64,000 nucleotides of DNA. It comes from Apodemus sylvaticus. Its lineage: Eukaryota; Chordata; Mammalia; Rodentia; Muridae. Both the position numbers and the translations under genes were made by a program. The notes under the pieces are model-generated. The model was not told where the DNA came from, did not search any database, and saw nothing but the letters and a program-made list of their open reading frames with translations. Below are positions 42,907 through 56,251 of this stretch, piece by piece (the first letter of the stretch is position 1; each line of letters starts with the position of its first letter). The stretch lies in assembly GCF_947179515.1 (NCBI RefSeq), contig NC_067481.1:45907900-45971899 (forward strand), read 5' to 3'.

Positions 42907-43507
42907 AAGGCCCCTCGCCCAGTAGCAGAGAAGAAACAGCAACAGCTGAAGAAAACACAAAGGGCTAAGTAAAGCGGAGCCGCTCAGCCTTGCCTTTTCG
43001 GAGCCCCACTCCTCCGCTGTGAAGCTGCGATCCAGTGGAGACTGAAGGAAAGGGCCGGAGGCTAAGAGCAAAAGTGCCTTGACTTGCAAGAGGGACATGG
43101 CAGTACCTAGGCCACTGTCACACTAAGGAGCCTGCCCCTGTCCAGTGGAGCACGAGCTAGGGACAGTGTCTACACTATCGCAGAGCGGTCCCCATGTGCC
43201 CGTGCAGTGTGTTTTGCTCCTGCTAGCTAGGGAATGGGCATTTCAGGTGGGGGTCAGGCTGGCACCTCTCACTTTTTCCAGTCTCCACAACCCACACAAG
43301 AAACTCCTGTCACCCAGAAGTCCTGAGGTCAGACTCCGAGGCCACAGTACATGGGGCACTGCCAGGCCCAGCTCAGTGCTGTGGGGAACAGGGCTGTTTG
43401 CTGTCACTGGATTCCAGGAAGGCAGACCACAGCCTGCCCCCCCCCCACTGCCTCAAAGGCCAAGGCCCAGTTTCCTTCCTGATATCTATCCCTTCTCCTT
43501 ACTCTCT

Positions 43508-44014
43508 GCATGTATGTGTATGTGCATATGTATGTGCGTATGTATGTGTATGTGTTGTGTATGCATGTTTGTGTGTGTATGCATGTTTGTGTGTATGTAT
43601 GTTTGTGTGTGTACGCATGTTTGTGTGTGTACGCATGTTTGTGTGTATGTATGTTTGTGTGTGTGCATGTTTGTGTGTATGTATGTTTGTGTGTGTATGT
43701 ATGTTTGTGTGTGTATGCATGTTTGTGTGTATGCATGTTTGTGTGTGTATATATGTGCCTGTGTGTGTATGCATGTGCCTGTGTGTGTGTATGCATGTTT
43801 GTGTGTGTATGAATGTTTGTGTGTATATGCATGTTTGTGTGTATGCATGTTTGTGTGTGTATGTATGTGTGTGTGCATGTTTGTGTGTGTATGTATGTTT
43901 GTGTGTGTATGCATGTTTGTGTGTGTATGCATGTTTGTGTGTATGCATGTTTGTGTGTGTATGTATGTTTGTGTGTGTGTGCATGTTTGTTTGTGTATGC
44001 ATGTTTGTGTGTGT
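43508..44014. repeat. TG-rich minisatellite, about 500 bp
   Basis: Irregular units of 14-20 bp of the type 'tgtgtgtatgcatgtttg', mixing TG, TATG and TTTG. Long Cys/Val and Thr/His open frames on both strands are artefacts of this repeat. Confidence 0.96.
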
Positions 44015-44084
44015 AAGCCAGAGGCTGGCATGAGGCATCTTCCTCTATCATTTTTCTGCCCTTTATTTCTTTGTTAATATTTTT

Positions 44085-44308
44085 TTAAGATTTATTTTGT
44101 TTTAATTACATGTGTATTAGTATTTTGTCTACACATTTGTATGTACACTACATGCGTGCCTGGTGCTCAGAGAGGCCGGAAGAGGGCAATGGAAATCCTG
44201 GAATTGGGGTTACAGTGGTTGTGAGCCTGCATGAGATGCTAGAAAACCAAGTCCAGGTCCTCTGTAAGAACCGTATCCCCTTAACTGCTGAGCCCCCCTC
44301 CAGCCCAG
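44085..44308 (-). repeat. B3-family SINE
   Basis: 'aagatttattttgttttaat', 'catgcgtgcctggtgctcag', 'actgctgagcccccctccag'. Confidence 0.88.
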
Positions 44309-47300
44309 CTCTTCTTTTATCAGGGTTTATCACTGAACCTGGTGCTCACTGGCGAGTTAGTCTGGCTGGCCAGTGCTAAGCCTCCATGATCCTCCTGTCT
44401 GCGCTGCCCAGTGTTAGAATTATAGGCGTATGCTATACACTTGACTTTTTATGTGCACACACTGATCAAAACTCAAGTCCTCACCCGTTTACCCCTGAGC
44501 CGCCTTCCCGTCCCCACTTCTTTTCTTTTCAACCTTAATGTGTGTCCAAGTGAGTGGGGACTTGGTCCCAGCCTGGGCTCGCCCTAGGTAACTGAGGCAT
44601 CTTCTCAGGAGGAATGGAAGCTCTGCCAGGCTCAGCACAAGCCTGGAGAGTCAAGCTTTAGGCTGTCACAGCCTGGACAGCTCAACAGAGAGTGAGGTGG
44701 AAGACAATAGCAGCCCAGACAGGGCTTCTGCCGTCACTTCTGCAATCAAACCAGTTCATTAACGAGAGAGGCAGGGGGCAGAGCCCCATCGGCAAGAACT
44801 TACACAGGAGACAATATCAAATCTTTGTCCCTTGCTGGGACCTCTAGAAGGTTCTATTTAAACCTCCAAATACAGTTCATTCAATGTGATGGGTCTGTGC
44901 ATGAGACTGGGTGTCACAAAGGGTCATGATGTTCTCGAGCTGCCTGACGGTGCTGTCACCACTTGGCCTCTAGCCCATGCCACCCAGGGCTGAGACCTGG
45001 CTTTCTACGGAGCCTACAGTTCTAGTGAAAGCTCGGACTCCTTCGTCACAGGACTGCCGGTCCCCTTCCCAAACAAGCCTACAGTGTGAGCCAATCAGGT
45101 GCTCCCTGACGCCCTATCCAGGCTGCACAGTGGCTGGGGGTTCCCTGTGGCCTGCAGTCATCCCTCCTCCCCATCTCCTGCTGCAGAGCCCAGGGTGGCC
45201 TCCAAGTCCCACTGCCGTGCCCTGGTGAGATCTCCCTCCCTGCATACACCCTGCGTGCCTCAGGGCCTGGCAGTGAGCAGAGCTGGAGAGGAGGAAGTGA
45301 GTCAGTCAGCTCCGTACAGAAATGGGAATGGGAGGGAGAAGAAATGAGATCAGGGGACAAAGGGCACAGGAGCTGCAAAGGTCACCAAGAAAGGAACCAG
45401 GCCCAGGAAATGTTGAGAAGTCAGACATGGCTGACAAACTCAGGAGCGTCACCTCCTGCTGTGAATGGTGGTCCCAGTGGACCAGAGAACCTGGTGCTGG
45501 TAGGCAGGCCCCACCTGAGGATGGAATCTGGGGCTACTCCCCTTCCTGTTTCATGTCAGGGCCGGACAAGGCAAGGCCTTGTGGGAAAGGGCCAGCCTCC
45601 TCTCTCCTCAGGCTTCCCCTTTCCAGTCCTTCAGTTCAGGTTCCTCAGGACCTGGCCAAGGGAGGGAACGATCCCTAAACCAGCTTGTCAGGGCTGCAAG
45701 TCCGCCAGCCTGGGACCCAAGGACGCAGCAGTTCCCACAGGCCTAGCGTTCCTCTTGCCCTCTCTGGTGGCCTCCACACCCATGTGGAAGCTGTCCCCAG
45801 GCCCCAGCTGGAATTTGTTGCTGAGACTGGAAGAGGTTCTTCCCAAGAACCTTCCCAGGCTGCTGCCATCCCAGCACAGAGGCAGCCTAAGGAAAACAGC
45901 AGGAGGGAACAGGAAGCCTGGAGCCCAGGCCGCATTCCGACCCCTCAGAGACCCGCGGACAGCAAGACAGCCACATTCCACTAGGGTCTCCTAGACCGGA
46001 CATTGCAGGCTCCCTTGTAACCCGAAATCTCCAGTGGCTCATGGGGACGCCTCTGCAGGCACAAGAAGAGGCAGCAACTGGGTCTCTCCCTACCCGGGGT
46101 CCTGCTCCGGATACCCACAGAACCTTATGTTCCTCTATTATGAGCAATGCCAAGCCCTAAACACATAAGAGACAGATAGTGAGTACAGGCAAGAGCTGCA
46201 AGGTACTGGGAAAGAGGAGAGTTCTATCAACCAAACCTTAGCTACACAAAGAATACCAGACAAAAGAACGGGAAACCAGTTTCTGGCTAAAGAACCATCT
46301 TATCATTCACAAATACCCGCATGCCCCCCGCCCCCCAACACTGGCTTCCACCAAGATAACCAACGAAGTTCCAACAGATGACAGAGAAGGATGGGTGCTC
46401 CGAGGGTGGCAACGGACGCTGTGAGGAAGACCGATGCCTGTTGCTAAGGTGGACACAGGCATGGTCTGAGAGGATCAGCGACGGCTTCCTGAGGAAGACT
46501 TCGGGAAATACGCATGTGTGCATGCGATATGCAGGAGAAGTACTGTGGACAAGAGGAGGGCCCCAGAATTCCATATTAGGAACCAGTGAGATCCTCAGGG
46601 CTGGATGCCTTCCTGCTGGGCTCCCCACTGGCTTACTCCTTCAGTTTCTCCCATGGCCCCGTGCAATGCAGGGGGGCCTGCCATCCATTGTCACAGGTGA
46701 TACTCCAGTGATTGCGCCACCATTAATTCTGAGGACAGTACAGGAGAATGTGCCAAAAATGTGAGCAAGGCACACATCCAGGCCTTGGAGAGCTAGGGTC
46801 TGCAGGGAAGCGGTGCAAGGGACAACATAGTGTGTGCCTCTTCTGTCCTGGGGGAACCACACCCTAACCTGCCAAGGCAGCTGTCTCAGCCCTTCCGGAG
46901 ACTTCCTCAGCTACATCCTGCCCCGTCCATCCAGTCACACTGAATACTAGCTGTTGCCACCTGCTGTTCCCTCACTTCCTCCAGCTGACTCTCTGACAGT
47001 CACAGTCACACCCTTCCAGGACAAGACTGCCACCTCTAGCTTCCCCTCCCTTACCAGCAGGAAGACAAGGAATGAAGGGGGTTTTAGGCTTGGGGGCATC
47101 AGAGGGCTGAGGTCTGCAGTGGGTTTATAAGTGAGGTTTACAGCCTCAGCTGTCATTATTTCCCATGCTGTCCCCCAAGCCTTTTCTGTCCAATAATCAC
47201 CACTAGATCTAGATGCAGCAACCACCACTAGGTGGTACATCTGCCCCCGCACCCACACTGGACTGGGCACCATAGAGAAGGCAGTGTCTATGCAAAGCAT

Positions 47301-48798
47301 GGGAAGCTGAGTCAGCCAGGGCAGGAGGCCATGCCCTGATGCTGAGGGGCATCTGGCACAAGAATAAGGAACTCAGAGTGGTAACCCAGGTCTAAGGAAA
47401 TAGTCTCCCAACCAAACTACAACCAACTGAAAAATAAGCCGTGCTGACAATGTCCTCTGCAGTGAACAGATCCTAGGTTGCTGCCAACCACCACCCGGGA
47501 GCTGGAATTGCCTGTCCCCCTGAAACTGCACAGCAGGGGGCAGGGAAACTGTAGAAATGCCACTCCTTCACAGAGCCGGTCTGACACAGTAGGTGCCCAC
47601 AGACTTGCCTGATGCCCGGGGCACTTCCGTACCACAGGATTGATAGTGGAGGCGCCAGATGTCTTGTCCTGGCAGCAGGGTTGCCCCTACTTCAACTGGG
47701 TCACAGATCCCCATCCGCTACCCCCACCAAGCTGACTTCCATTCCTGGCTTCACTGGGAGAATCTAGCTGCTTGGTGCCGTGGGGTGGCGGGAACCCTGC
47801 TGGCAGGCGGAGCACATGCTTGTGGTTTCTGGGAAACGCTGTAGAGATTTGCAGCATTTTTAAAATACTTGTGTTCCCACCCGCCACACACGCCCCCCCC
47901 TTCACCCCACTCCCCAGCCACCCCAGTCAGGGTGCTTGCCTATCTGGTATTTTCCAGAACCATTTCAATGTAAATAAGAGATTAGCCGGAAGCAGAGGGC
48001 AGTGTCCTAGGTGGCTCAGGGCAAGCTACTTTTAAGACCCTGCCCCCACGCCAGGCTGAGCCTACAAAAACAGCCATTGACCAGGGCATGTACCCACACC
48101 CCGTCCAATGTGGCCTAGGCACTGTGCCCACCACCCACGGGCTGGGCGGCCAGAGCGCTCTGGGACTGCTGTTCATCACCGGAAGAAGGCAGAGTGGCCC
48201 ATCTAAGGACAGTAGAGAGACCTGGCAGAACACAACTAGCTGTGCTCACTGCTCAGGAACCCTAGTAACCCTGGAAGGTGGACCCTCAGGTGCCGCCCAG
48301 GCCCTTCTACCTAGCACTTCCTGCCCTTTTGACACTTGCCAAAAACCCCACAAAACTTAGTTTGGGCCTTCCCGAGGTAACACTCTGAATGCCAGAGGTT
48401 CCTAAAGCTTTGGCATAAAATAAACTAATTTTTTGTTGTTATTTTAAGCAAGCAAGCAAACAAACAAAAAACCTCAAAACTCCTGTAAGAATCATTTGGA
48501 AAAATATTAAGAACAGAAACACTATGGAACTCCAAACCCAAGTAGCACCCAGCAGCGCCACCCCCACCCCGCCCCAGTGCCCGGCACGGACCAGGCTACA
48601 GGTCCCAGTCCTGACAGCACCAGGAACCTCGCTGACAAAGTGAACGTGTGCGGTTCATACCATTTCCACCCCGGAGTCTTGATATTCCACAACAGCCAAA
48701 GGGACTTTGGTGGTCTCTCCCAAAGGCAACCCTGACTGGACAGTCTCTCCCTAGTCTCCTCTACAGAAACCTGGATAAGGATTAGAAACACCCAGTAC

Positions 48799-49018
48799 GC
48801 CGGGCGGTGGTGGCGCATGCCTGTAATCCCAGCACTTGGCAGGCAGAGGCAGGTGGATTTCTGAGTTCGAGGCCAGCCTGGTCTACAGAGTGAGTTCCAG
48901 GACAGCCAGGGCTACACAGAGAAACCCTGTCTTGAAAAAACCAAATCCAAAAAAACAAACAAACAAACAAAAAAAATAGAAAAATAGAAAAAGAAAAAGA
49001 AAGAAAGAAAGAAAGAAA
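48799..49018 (+). repeat. B1 SINE with A-rich/(GAAA)n tail
   Basis: 'gccgggcggtggtggcgcat' to 'accctgtcttgaaaaaacca', then AAAC and GAAA repeats. The flanking 'aacacccagta' occurs before 48799 and after 49017, a probable target-site duplication. Confidence 0.96.
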
Positions 49019-50481
49019 CACCCAGTATACATTTTCTTCCTTGTTTTTGTTTGTTTGCTATTTATTCATTTATTTACCTCAGGGCTTGGACAACACCCAG
49101 GACTTCCCTACACGCAGAGCTGTAACCCCAGCGCCTGGGGCTATCTTAAAGAGAAAGTTTAGGTAAGAGCCTAGAAAACTGGTGCCAGGTGGGAGCATGG
49201 GGACTAGGAGGAACTTCCACCTGGCATGGCTTCACAACTGGGCAGGGGGAAGATGCTAACTTCCCTGAGACCAGCTCACCTGCCACACAGCATGTTTGTC
49301 TTTTATGGAGACCCACGGAGGACAGCAACTGCTGACCTGCTAGCCCCTGCTGTCTTTCCCAGAGAGACCTGGAGGAAAGGTGCTGGGCTTCACTGCTTGC
49401 CCAATCAAACCTGGGAGGAGCTACCCAGTCTAATCTCTGGGAGGAGAGAATAGATACATTTTTATAGAATCAAGGGTCACTTCACTGAGGTGATCTCTGT
49501 TGATTGTCACCTTGCCTAGGGTCAGACCCAGCCACTTCCTCTTTCCCAGCCTTGGGTGCCTGTGCTCAGCCTTATGTAAAAGCAGCTATGGTGCTCAGCT
49601 GGACATCCAGCCCTAGGTCTGTGCAGGGTCTGTCAAAGGTCACGGAACTTAACCCCTCCAGCCCGGCACTATGCCTGGCTCTTAAGCAAACTGCACAGTT
49701 TATTGGGGTAAATGAATAAGTGAAGGCTCAGAGAAGTTTGGAAACTGGCAAAACGCAAGTCTGGGTCTTCAAACCGCTATCTGTTTAGCGGATAGTTGTA
49801 CCAAAGGACAGGTAGCCAAGGTATGAGAACCGGTGCTGCCGACAGGCCTGCTGACTGGTTTCTGTCACTCAGGCTCCAAGTCTGTGTAATCACTCAGGTT
49901 CACCTCTCACCTGCTCTCATGTTACCCCGGTTGTAGCTACAGGACAGGTGAAAAGGACTTGCAAATTCCACTTGCATCTTCTGTGCCGGAATCCCAAGTT
50001 GCCTCTTCCCCAAGGCCTTTAAAACAGGCCACAAAGAATGAAGGCCTCAGGCCCCATCTGTGTGGAGGAGAGGACAGATGGCTAGCCAACTCCCTTAGAG
50101 CTCCCTGGAGACAGGCAGCGTGTGGACAGTTGATGGATGACCTGATGGACAGGGCGGCTGCCAGAAGCTATCTCTATGGAGGGAGCTACTGTCATCGGGG
50201 TACCCCGCCCAGAGGCCTGAGGATGTGGGAAGACTCTTGGCACGGATGTGGGGTTGGAACCCATGCCAAGACATTGAGGAGAAGTTGGGATGGGAAGAAG
50301 AGAAGAGAAGCTGAGGGCCCTGAGAGACTTGACGAGCCTCCCCACTCAGCTCCTGGGGTCTTAAGAAGCTGGAAATGTTGGGCTCACCCCGCTGCTCAGC
50401 TCATGCTCAAGGTCTCACCACGACCTGAACGACCCAAACGGGGAGAAGGGAAGAAGACTTGCAGCCCCACGTGTTCTACAG

Positions 50482-50545
50482 TAAGTGCTGTTAGCCTGCT
50501 TCAGAAGTCATCCTAAGTGCTGTTAGCCTGCTTCAGAAGTCATCC
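50482..50545. repeat. Exact 32-bp tandem duplication
   Basis: Two identical head-to-tail 32-bp copies beginning taagtgctgttagcctgctt (50482-50513 and 50514-50545). Confidence 0.98.
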
Positions 50546-51114
50546 GGGTGGGTTTCCTATGGTGCACTCTGTCAGATCTGTTAGGCTTAAGTCTGGGGAA
50601 GAAGTCCTCGGGGTGTCAGCTGGGCTGGTCCCATGGGGTGTAGAACAAGCTGGGACTTGAGGGATACCAGCTGCAAGGTGGATGCTACCACACCTCCAAG
50701 CTAAAGCATCCTCTCCCCTGGGGATGGGGTAGCAGCAGCTAGCTGGGAAGGTAAAGTACCTGGGAAATGGGAGATGCCAGGAGAGTCCCTCTGCCTGATC
50801 TATAAAGAGTAAACACAGCGGCATCTGGGATGCCAGGCTCAGGGCCCCAGAGGCCTGGCTGTGGTTCGGCAGGGAGCTGGCAACAATACCTCGGGGGATT
50901 TGTGTTTGAGAAGAAAATTCCACCTGTTAAAAGCAGTATCAGCAGAGGACAAAGAGACAAGTATAGTAGAATATTATGACCTAGGTTCTGAGATAAAAAT
51001 ATTTCCCTTGCACGTCTTCCTTTAAAATATGGTTCCTTGAGTTCAGTCAAACTAGATGGCTAACAGAGGAGACGTTCAATGTGTCTGTCTCTCTCCTCTT
51101 CCTGCTTGTTTGCT

Positions 51115-51265
51115 TGCTTGTTTGTTTGGAGACAGGGTCTCTCTACATAGTCCGACCTGTCTAAGAATTAACTCTGTAGACCCAGCTGGCCTCAAACTCA
51201 CAGAAAACTCACCTGCCTGTCTCCTAGTCTCCTAAGCGCTGGCATTACATGTATACTAGCACTGG
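51115..51265 (-). repeat. Old B1 SINE
   Basis: 'ggagacagggtctctctaca', 'cagctggcctcaaactcaca', with a GTTT-rich left end. Confidence 0.85.
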
Positions 51266-51279
51266 CCCTTTTCTGCTTT

Positions 51280-51510
51280 TTTATTTATTTATTTATTTAT
51301 TTTATTCTGTGTATGAACATTTTGCCTGCATACACATATATGCGACTTAGCATTCCTGGTACCCCAGAAAGTCAGAAAAAGGCTTCAGATCCCCTGGAAC
51401 TGGAGTTATGTTTAGTTGGAAGCCACCATATGGATGCGGGTAACCAAACTTGGGTATTCACCAAGAGCAACAAGTGCTTTTAACTGCTAACCCATCTCTC
51501 TAACCTCCTC
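51280..51510 (-). repeat. B3-family SINE
   Basis: Poly-(TTTA) tail, 'tattctgtgtatgaacattt', 'gccaccatatggatgcgggt', 'aactgctaacccatctctct'. Confidence 0.85.
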
Positions 51511-51527
51511 TTTTTCTTCTTCTTTAT

Positions 51528-51641
<114 letters not shown>

Positions 51642-53158
51642 CGCATGCTGAGGTCAGAGGACAATTTTTAGAAGTTGGTTCTCTCATTCTCCAGAATCCA
51701 GATACCAAACTTAAGACTGTTATGCTAGCATGGAAAGTGCATTCCCTATTACCTGCTGAGCCATCTCTCTCTGGCCCTCAGTGTATATCTCTAGAATGAA
51801 TAAGTCAAGGTCCCTCTCTGGATTCTATAGAAGCATCATCCCACCCACTAACCTCCCTCTGCAAAGCTGCCCAAACCCAACCAGTTCCACTACAGGAAGG
51901 CCTGGATCACAAGTCCAGTGTGTCCACCTAGGTCTGACCTGCCCCTCAGCCTTCTCTGAAGCCAGCAGACTGTAAGACTGGGCCCGAGCATCCTGCTCGC
52001 CATCACTGGGAGCCGGGCTCTGCCTGCTTCCTCCAGACTTCCTCCCCTTTCCGACTTTGGCACATCTGGCTAATCACTTAGCGCTGAAAGGTTCCAGGCA
52101 GGTCACTCATTACTCAGGCTGCAGGACATAGATCTGGACAGTCCTAAAACACACAGCTGGACAAGAACAATGACTAAAGGTCACCTAGTCTGTCATGCAG
52201 CATGTCCACACAGGGATTCGAAATCCTTTCACTGTCCCTGCACCAAAAGATTACTGAAGTTACAACTCTTGATGCTTCAGGGAGTCCTACCAATGCATGT
52301 GATCTGATGCTCTCGCCCACCCACTGGGGGGTTTCACGGCGATCACATCTGATGGGTCTCACAGACAGTCAGGCTGCAAACTATCTCCTATCTCTGTAGT
52401 GTAGATAAATCTAAACCACAACCACTGTTTACAAGTTCTTTATGACCAGACTCCTGCTATCTCCCTCACTCAGGGTGAGAGGACACCCCAGTGTTTATCT
52501 CTCCCAGAACTGTAACCATGGCAGCTAGACACCCCAGATAGCCATGATTTTAGGTCATTTGCCATATTGTTTTCACCCCTGAAATCTAAACAACACGGGA
52601 TTCCTATACTTTAATGCTCGAAGACTCTCAGATCTCAAAAGTGGCACCTGTTAACTTACAGTTCCAATTTAAGGCTCAGCAAATATGGTAGCCAGGCCCC
52701 TAAGCTATCTCTATATGATGAAACTTGAACATTTTCTCACCAACTACCCATTGGCATCTCACCCCCAAAACCCCGCGGTGCCAGGCCAAAGCTAATCTTA
52801 ACCCAATGCTCTTGAAAATTATCAAGACTGAATTCAATCATGTCTGTCCAAAATGACACTGGAGGGAAAGTCAGACCAGAAAGCCCGGCTGAATTACTAA
52901 GGACTTTCCCCCAGTGGACTTTTGGGGGAAAGCCTTCAGCTTCTTGACAAGGCACAGAAGAAGCAAAGGTGTAAGTTTAGAGTTTCCAGAGGGGAGCCCT
53001 CTCCTGGGCTGGCTCCTCCCTAACGGCCCAGCGCTCCATTTCCGCGCTCTCGCTAGGATCTGCTCACAGTTCCCGGGTTCCCTCAAGCACCCATTTAAGC
53101 GGGAGATGCTCACATGCACAACCCCTCGCGCACCCCTGACACCCAGAGAAACACTCAC

Positions 53159-54238
53159 ATCAGCCGGCTCCCTGCGGTGTCCCTCGCCAGTCCGAAGCCA
53201 GCTCCGACTCAGCTCGCTAAGCTCTGGGATGGGCTGTACCTTGAGCCGCACACTGTCCCCAGACTGCCGGATCATCTCCACAATTTCATCCCTGGACTTA
53301 TTCTCCACATTCTGTCCATTAATCTCCACCAGTCGATCTCCTGGCACCAGCCCCAAGGCCAGGTCCTTGGTGCCTGCCCCTGGCTCAGCAAAGTGAACCA
53401 CCCGTCGATAGGCCTGACCCTCAGGGGCCCGGTCCAGCATGGTGGTGCGTCTCAGTGAGAAGCCAAAGTCTCCCGTGGGTCGTCGTTGTAACTCCAGTTC
53501 CCGGAGAGCAGGAGGTGGCGGGGGCACCAGGGCGGGGAGGCGGAGATCAGCTGGGAATCTTTTAGTCACCAGCTCAGGGACTCGAGACCGTGGTCCCGGT
53601 CGAGGAATGCCTAGCCCAGGATGCTGCATTAGCTGTCCCTCAAGCGTCCTCACCTCTACCTGAGGTGATGGGGCTGCAGAATTCTCTGAGGGGGTTGAGG
53701 TCTCTGAGGCACTCTCATCCCGGCTCCGTTGAGAGAAGGAAAAACGTTTGACAATCATCTGAGAGTTCTGCTTGGCCAGTGAACCGAACTTGGCTGCCCG
53801 CTGCAGCACAGAGCCCCGGAAGCTGCCTTCTTCACCCTTGAGGTCATCGCTGGAGCTGGCTGTGCTTAGGTGACCTGAGTCCAGGATGATGCTACCCCTA
53901 TTGCTGTCAGAGTCAATGTCGGTCAGGTGCAGGTCAGAGCCACTGGCCACCTTGATAGGGATGGGGTTGGAGATTTCCAGGCGCGTCTTGGATTCCCGCT
54001 TGGAGGATCGATTCAAGTTGAAAAAGCCACGGCGCATGCTCATCTCTTCCAGGCTCCGCAGTTCTGCTGCAGACATCCTCTCCTTCTTCTCCTTTTTCTC
54101 CTTCTTCTCCTTCCGCCCTCCATCTTTGTCCTTATCTTTCTTCATGAGGTTAAACATGGTGGGTGTGCTGTTTTTAGGGGTTGTATCCCCAGCTGACTAC
54201 GGGTGCTTAACACAGGGTCTTTGGACCCCACCTTGTAG
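53159..54238 (-). CDS. Myo18a: Myo18a alpha start exon: Lys/Glu-rich tract and PDZ domain (333 codons)
   Basis: The acceptor is ctgtttctacttgcag before CTACAAGG at 54238. The 5' UTR part is 54158-54238 (81 nt). ATG is at 54155-54157 in a strong context (cccaccATGt). 333 codons follow, ending GCTGAT before the donor GTGAGT at 53158. Residues 6-27 are Lys/Glu-rich (KKEKKEKKE). Residues about 90-160 are Ser-rich with basic patches. A Pro run (VPPPPPA) sits at about 211-217. A PDZ domain spans about 220-311, with carboxylate-binding loop GDFGFSL and the conserved LVPGDRLVEINGQNV. This is the MysPDZ N-terminus, which localises the protein and binds actin independently of ATP. Reading through the donor would give only an aberrant tail. 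Confidence 0.98.
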
Positions 54239-54651
54239 CTGCAAGTAGAAACAGAGAAAAGCTATTCAGGTTTTTGTTTTTTGTTTTTTGCTTTTTTTTT
54301 CCAGTTCAGACAGAGGCAGCTGATACTGATAAACCAGTCACCCCTTGTGGAATGCTACTGATGTACCAGGTAATCTGATTAACATTTTTTCCTAATTCAC
54401 TTCATCCTTTAGTCCAAAGCATAGGTGTCCCTGAAGAGACTTGACTTAATAGAAAACACCATTGCAACCTGGAACAGGAATAGAAATGAACACAAAAGGA
54501 AATGGAAGGGACTCTGTAACATCACCTCCCTACAGGCAGTCCACTGAAGCAACAGACATCTCACGTGACTGGGGTCCTCCCTGTGCCTGGTATCCCCAGA
54601 GCCTCAGCCTTATCCCCTGCCTCAAAGACCTTGGAGGGTCCAACTTTTTAA

Positions 54652-54858
54652 AATAATATTCATTTGTATGAGTGTTTCGCCTGCCTATCTGCAAATGCAT
54701 CACATGTGTGCCTAGTGCCATATTAGACCAGAAAGGTGTGGATCTCTGGTGCTAGAGTTACAGACAGTTATGAATACCCATGTGGATGCTGGGGACTGAA
54801 TCCTCCTCTACAAGAGTAACAGGTGCTCTTAACCACAGAGCCATCTTTCTGGCACCCA
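54652..54858 (-). repeat. B3-family SINE
   Basis: 'aataatattcatttgtatga', 'gcatcacatgtgtgcctagt', 'accacagagccatctttctg'. Confidence 0.88.
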
Positions 54859-55639
54859 GGGTTAGGGTTTATATGATGTGTCTCATCTGGGAATTCACAC
54901 ATACCCCTTCCTATTCAATCCTCACAGGTGAGAAAAATGACTCTTGGGAAACTAAGGCTGTGTCAGGCGCAACCTATGCAATGAGTGGCCATGCTGCTGT
55001 CCTTTCTGATGCCCTGGGTGTCCAAAGTAAATCGAGGAGGGAAGGAAGGGGAAGTCCCAGACTGTACACTGGACAGACCGTTGCGAGGTGGGGGTGGGGT
55101 GGGGTCGGCTAGATAAACAGGATCCTGAAAAACTCACATCCTTTTCCCCAGACCAATACCTAAATATAGACTAGGGAAGAAAGTTGTGGCGGCCTGAGAG
55201 AGAAAGCCTGCTCCAGGGCTCCAGGGAGTGAGCACCTTAGGGCCCTAACCTACCTCCATTCTCATGCATAACAGATTAGGGGCAGGAGTAAGAAAAACCT
55301 GGTGGGGGCCGGGCCCAGAGGGCCTTTCTTGTTCTAACCAGCAGGGAGCACAAAATAAAAGTAGGCCATACTATCTAATTAGAAATTAACTGTAATTTTT
55401 CTCTCTCCATGACCGCCTCCCCTCTGAATTCCAGACAGAGGGTCTCTGAGCTTACCCCCTCCAGCAATGACCTAGTGCCAGGCCCTGGACAGGCATTTCC
55501 TCTCTACCCGACCGACCCCCAAAGCTAGGCAGAGCCTCCACTATCCCGTTCCACTGAGGGAGCAACTCACACCAAGCAAGGTTCAGTGCCCAGGAAGGCA
55601 GCAAGACCAGGAGTCCCCAAGCTAATCGCTCCCAGGTTT

Positions 55640-55795
55640 GATTCCATGTAATCACACGTGGCACCTCACAAACATCTGTCACTCCAGTTCCAGGAGACCC
55701 AGTGGACATTTCTGGCCTCATGGGCACCAGGCACATTTGTGGCCCAAACACATACATGTAAGCAAAATGCCCACACACATAAAATAACAATTAAA
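55640..55795 (+). repeat. B3-family SINE, 5'-truncated
   Basis: 'gtcactccagttccaggaga', 'tttctggcctcatgggcacc', A-rich tail. Confidence 0.85.
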
Positions 55796-55806
55796 AAGAA
55801 AGAACT

Positions 55807-55990
55807 TGCCGGGCGGTGGTGGCTCACGCCTGTAATCCCAGCACTTGGGAGGCAGAGGCAGGTGGATTTCTGAGTTCGAGGCCAGCCTGGTCTACAGAGT
55901 GAGTTCCAGGACAGCCAAGGGCTATACAGAGAAACCCTGTCTCGAAAAAAGCAAAAACCAAAAAAAAAACAAAAAAAAAAAAAAAAAAAG
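55807..55990 (+). repeat. B1 SINE, young-looking
   Basis: 'gccgggcggtggtggctcac' to 'accctgtctcgaaaaaagca', followed by about 45 bases of A-rich tail. Confidence 0.97.
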
Positions 55991-56251
55991 AAAGAAATTG
56001 GTAAATTTGGGCAAGTTAACCCATACCTAAAACCTTGGAAGGCTAAGATAGAATCTTAAATCTGAGCCAAATGTGGCCAATAATTAGAAACCTTGTTTCA
56101 AAAACAAACTAGATAAACTTAAGTTTACTAATATACTCCATTTACTATAATGTATCCAAACTGTTATCATCTCAACATGTAATCTATAAAGTATTTATAT
56201 CTAAACATATGATATTTTATATTTAATTTTCTATATTTTGTTTTGATATAT

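Noticed and set aside
43145..44077. Open frames of 180-310 codons with Cys/Val or Thr/His repeats
   Set aside because: Produced by the TG-rich minisatellite. Low-complexity, on both strands and several frames at once.
45344..45994. 216-codon plus-strand open frame
   Set aside because: No recognisable family, no splice or start context, overlapping open frames on both strands in GC-rich intron sequence.
52871..53158. Continuation of the PDZ exon's frame to 428 codons
   Set aside because: A perfect donor GTGAGT follows GAT at 53159 and the downstream residues do not match the family. This is intron sequence.
53439..54248. Plus-strand open frames rich in Ser/Phe/Leu opposite the PDZ exon
   Set aside because: Antisense shadows of the Lys/Glu-rich and PDZ coding sequence.
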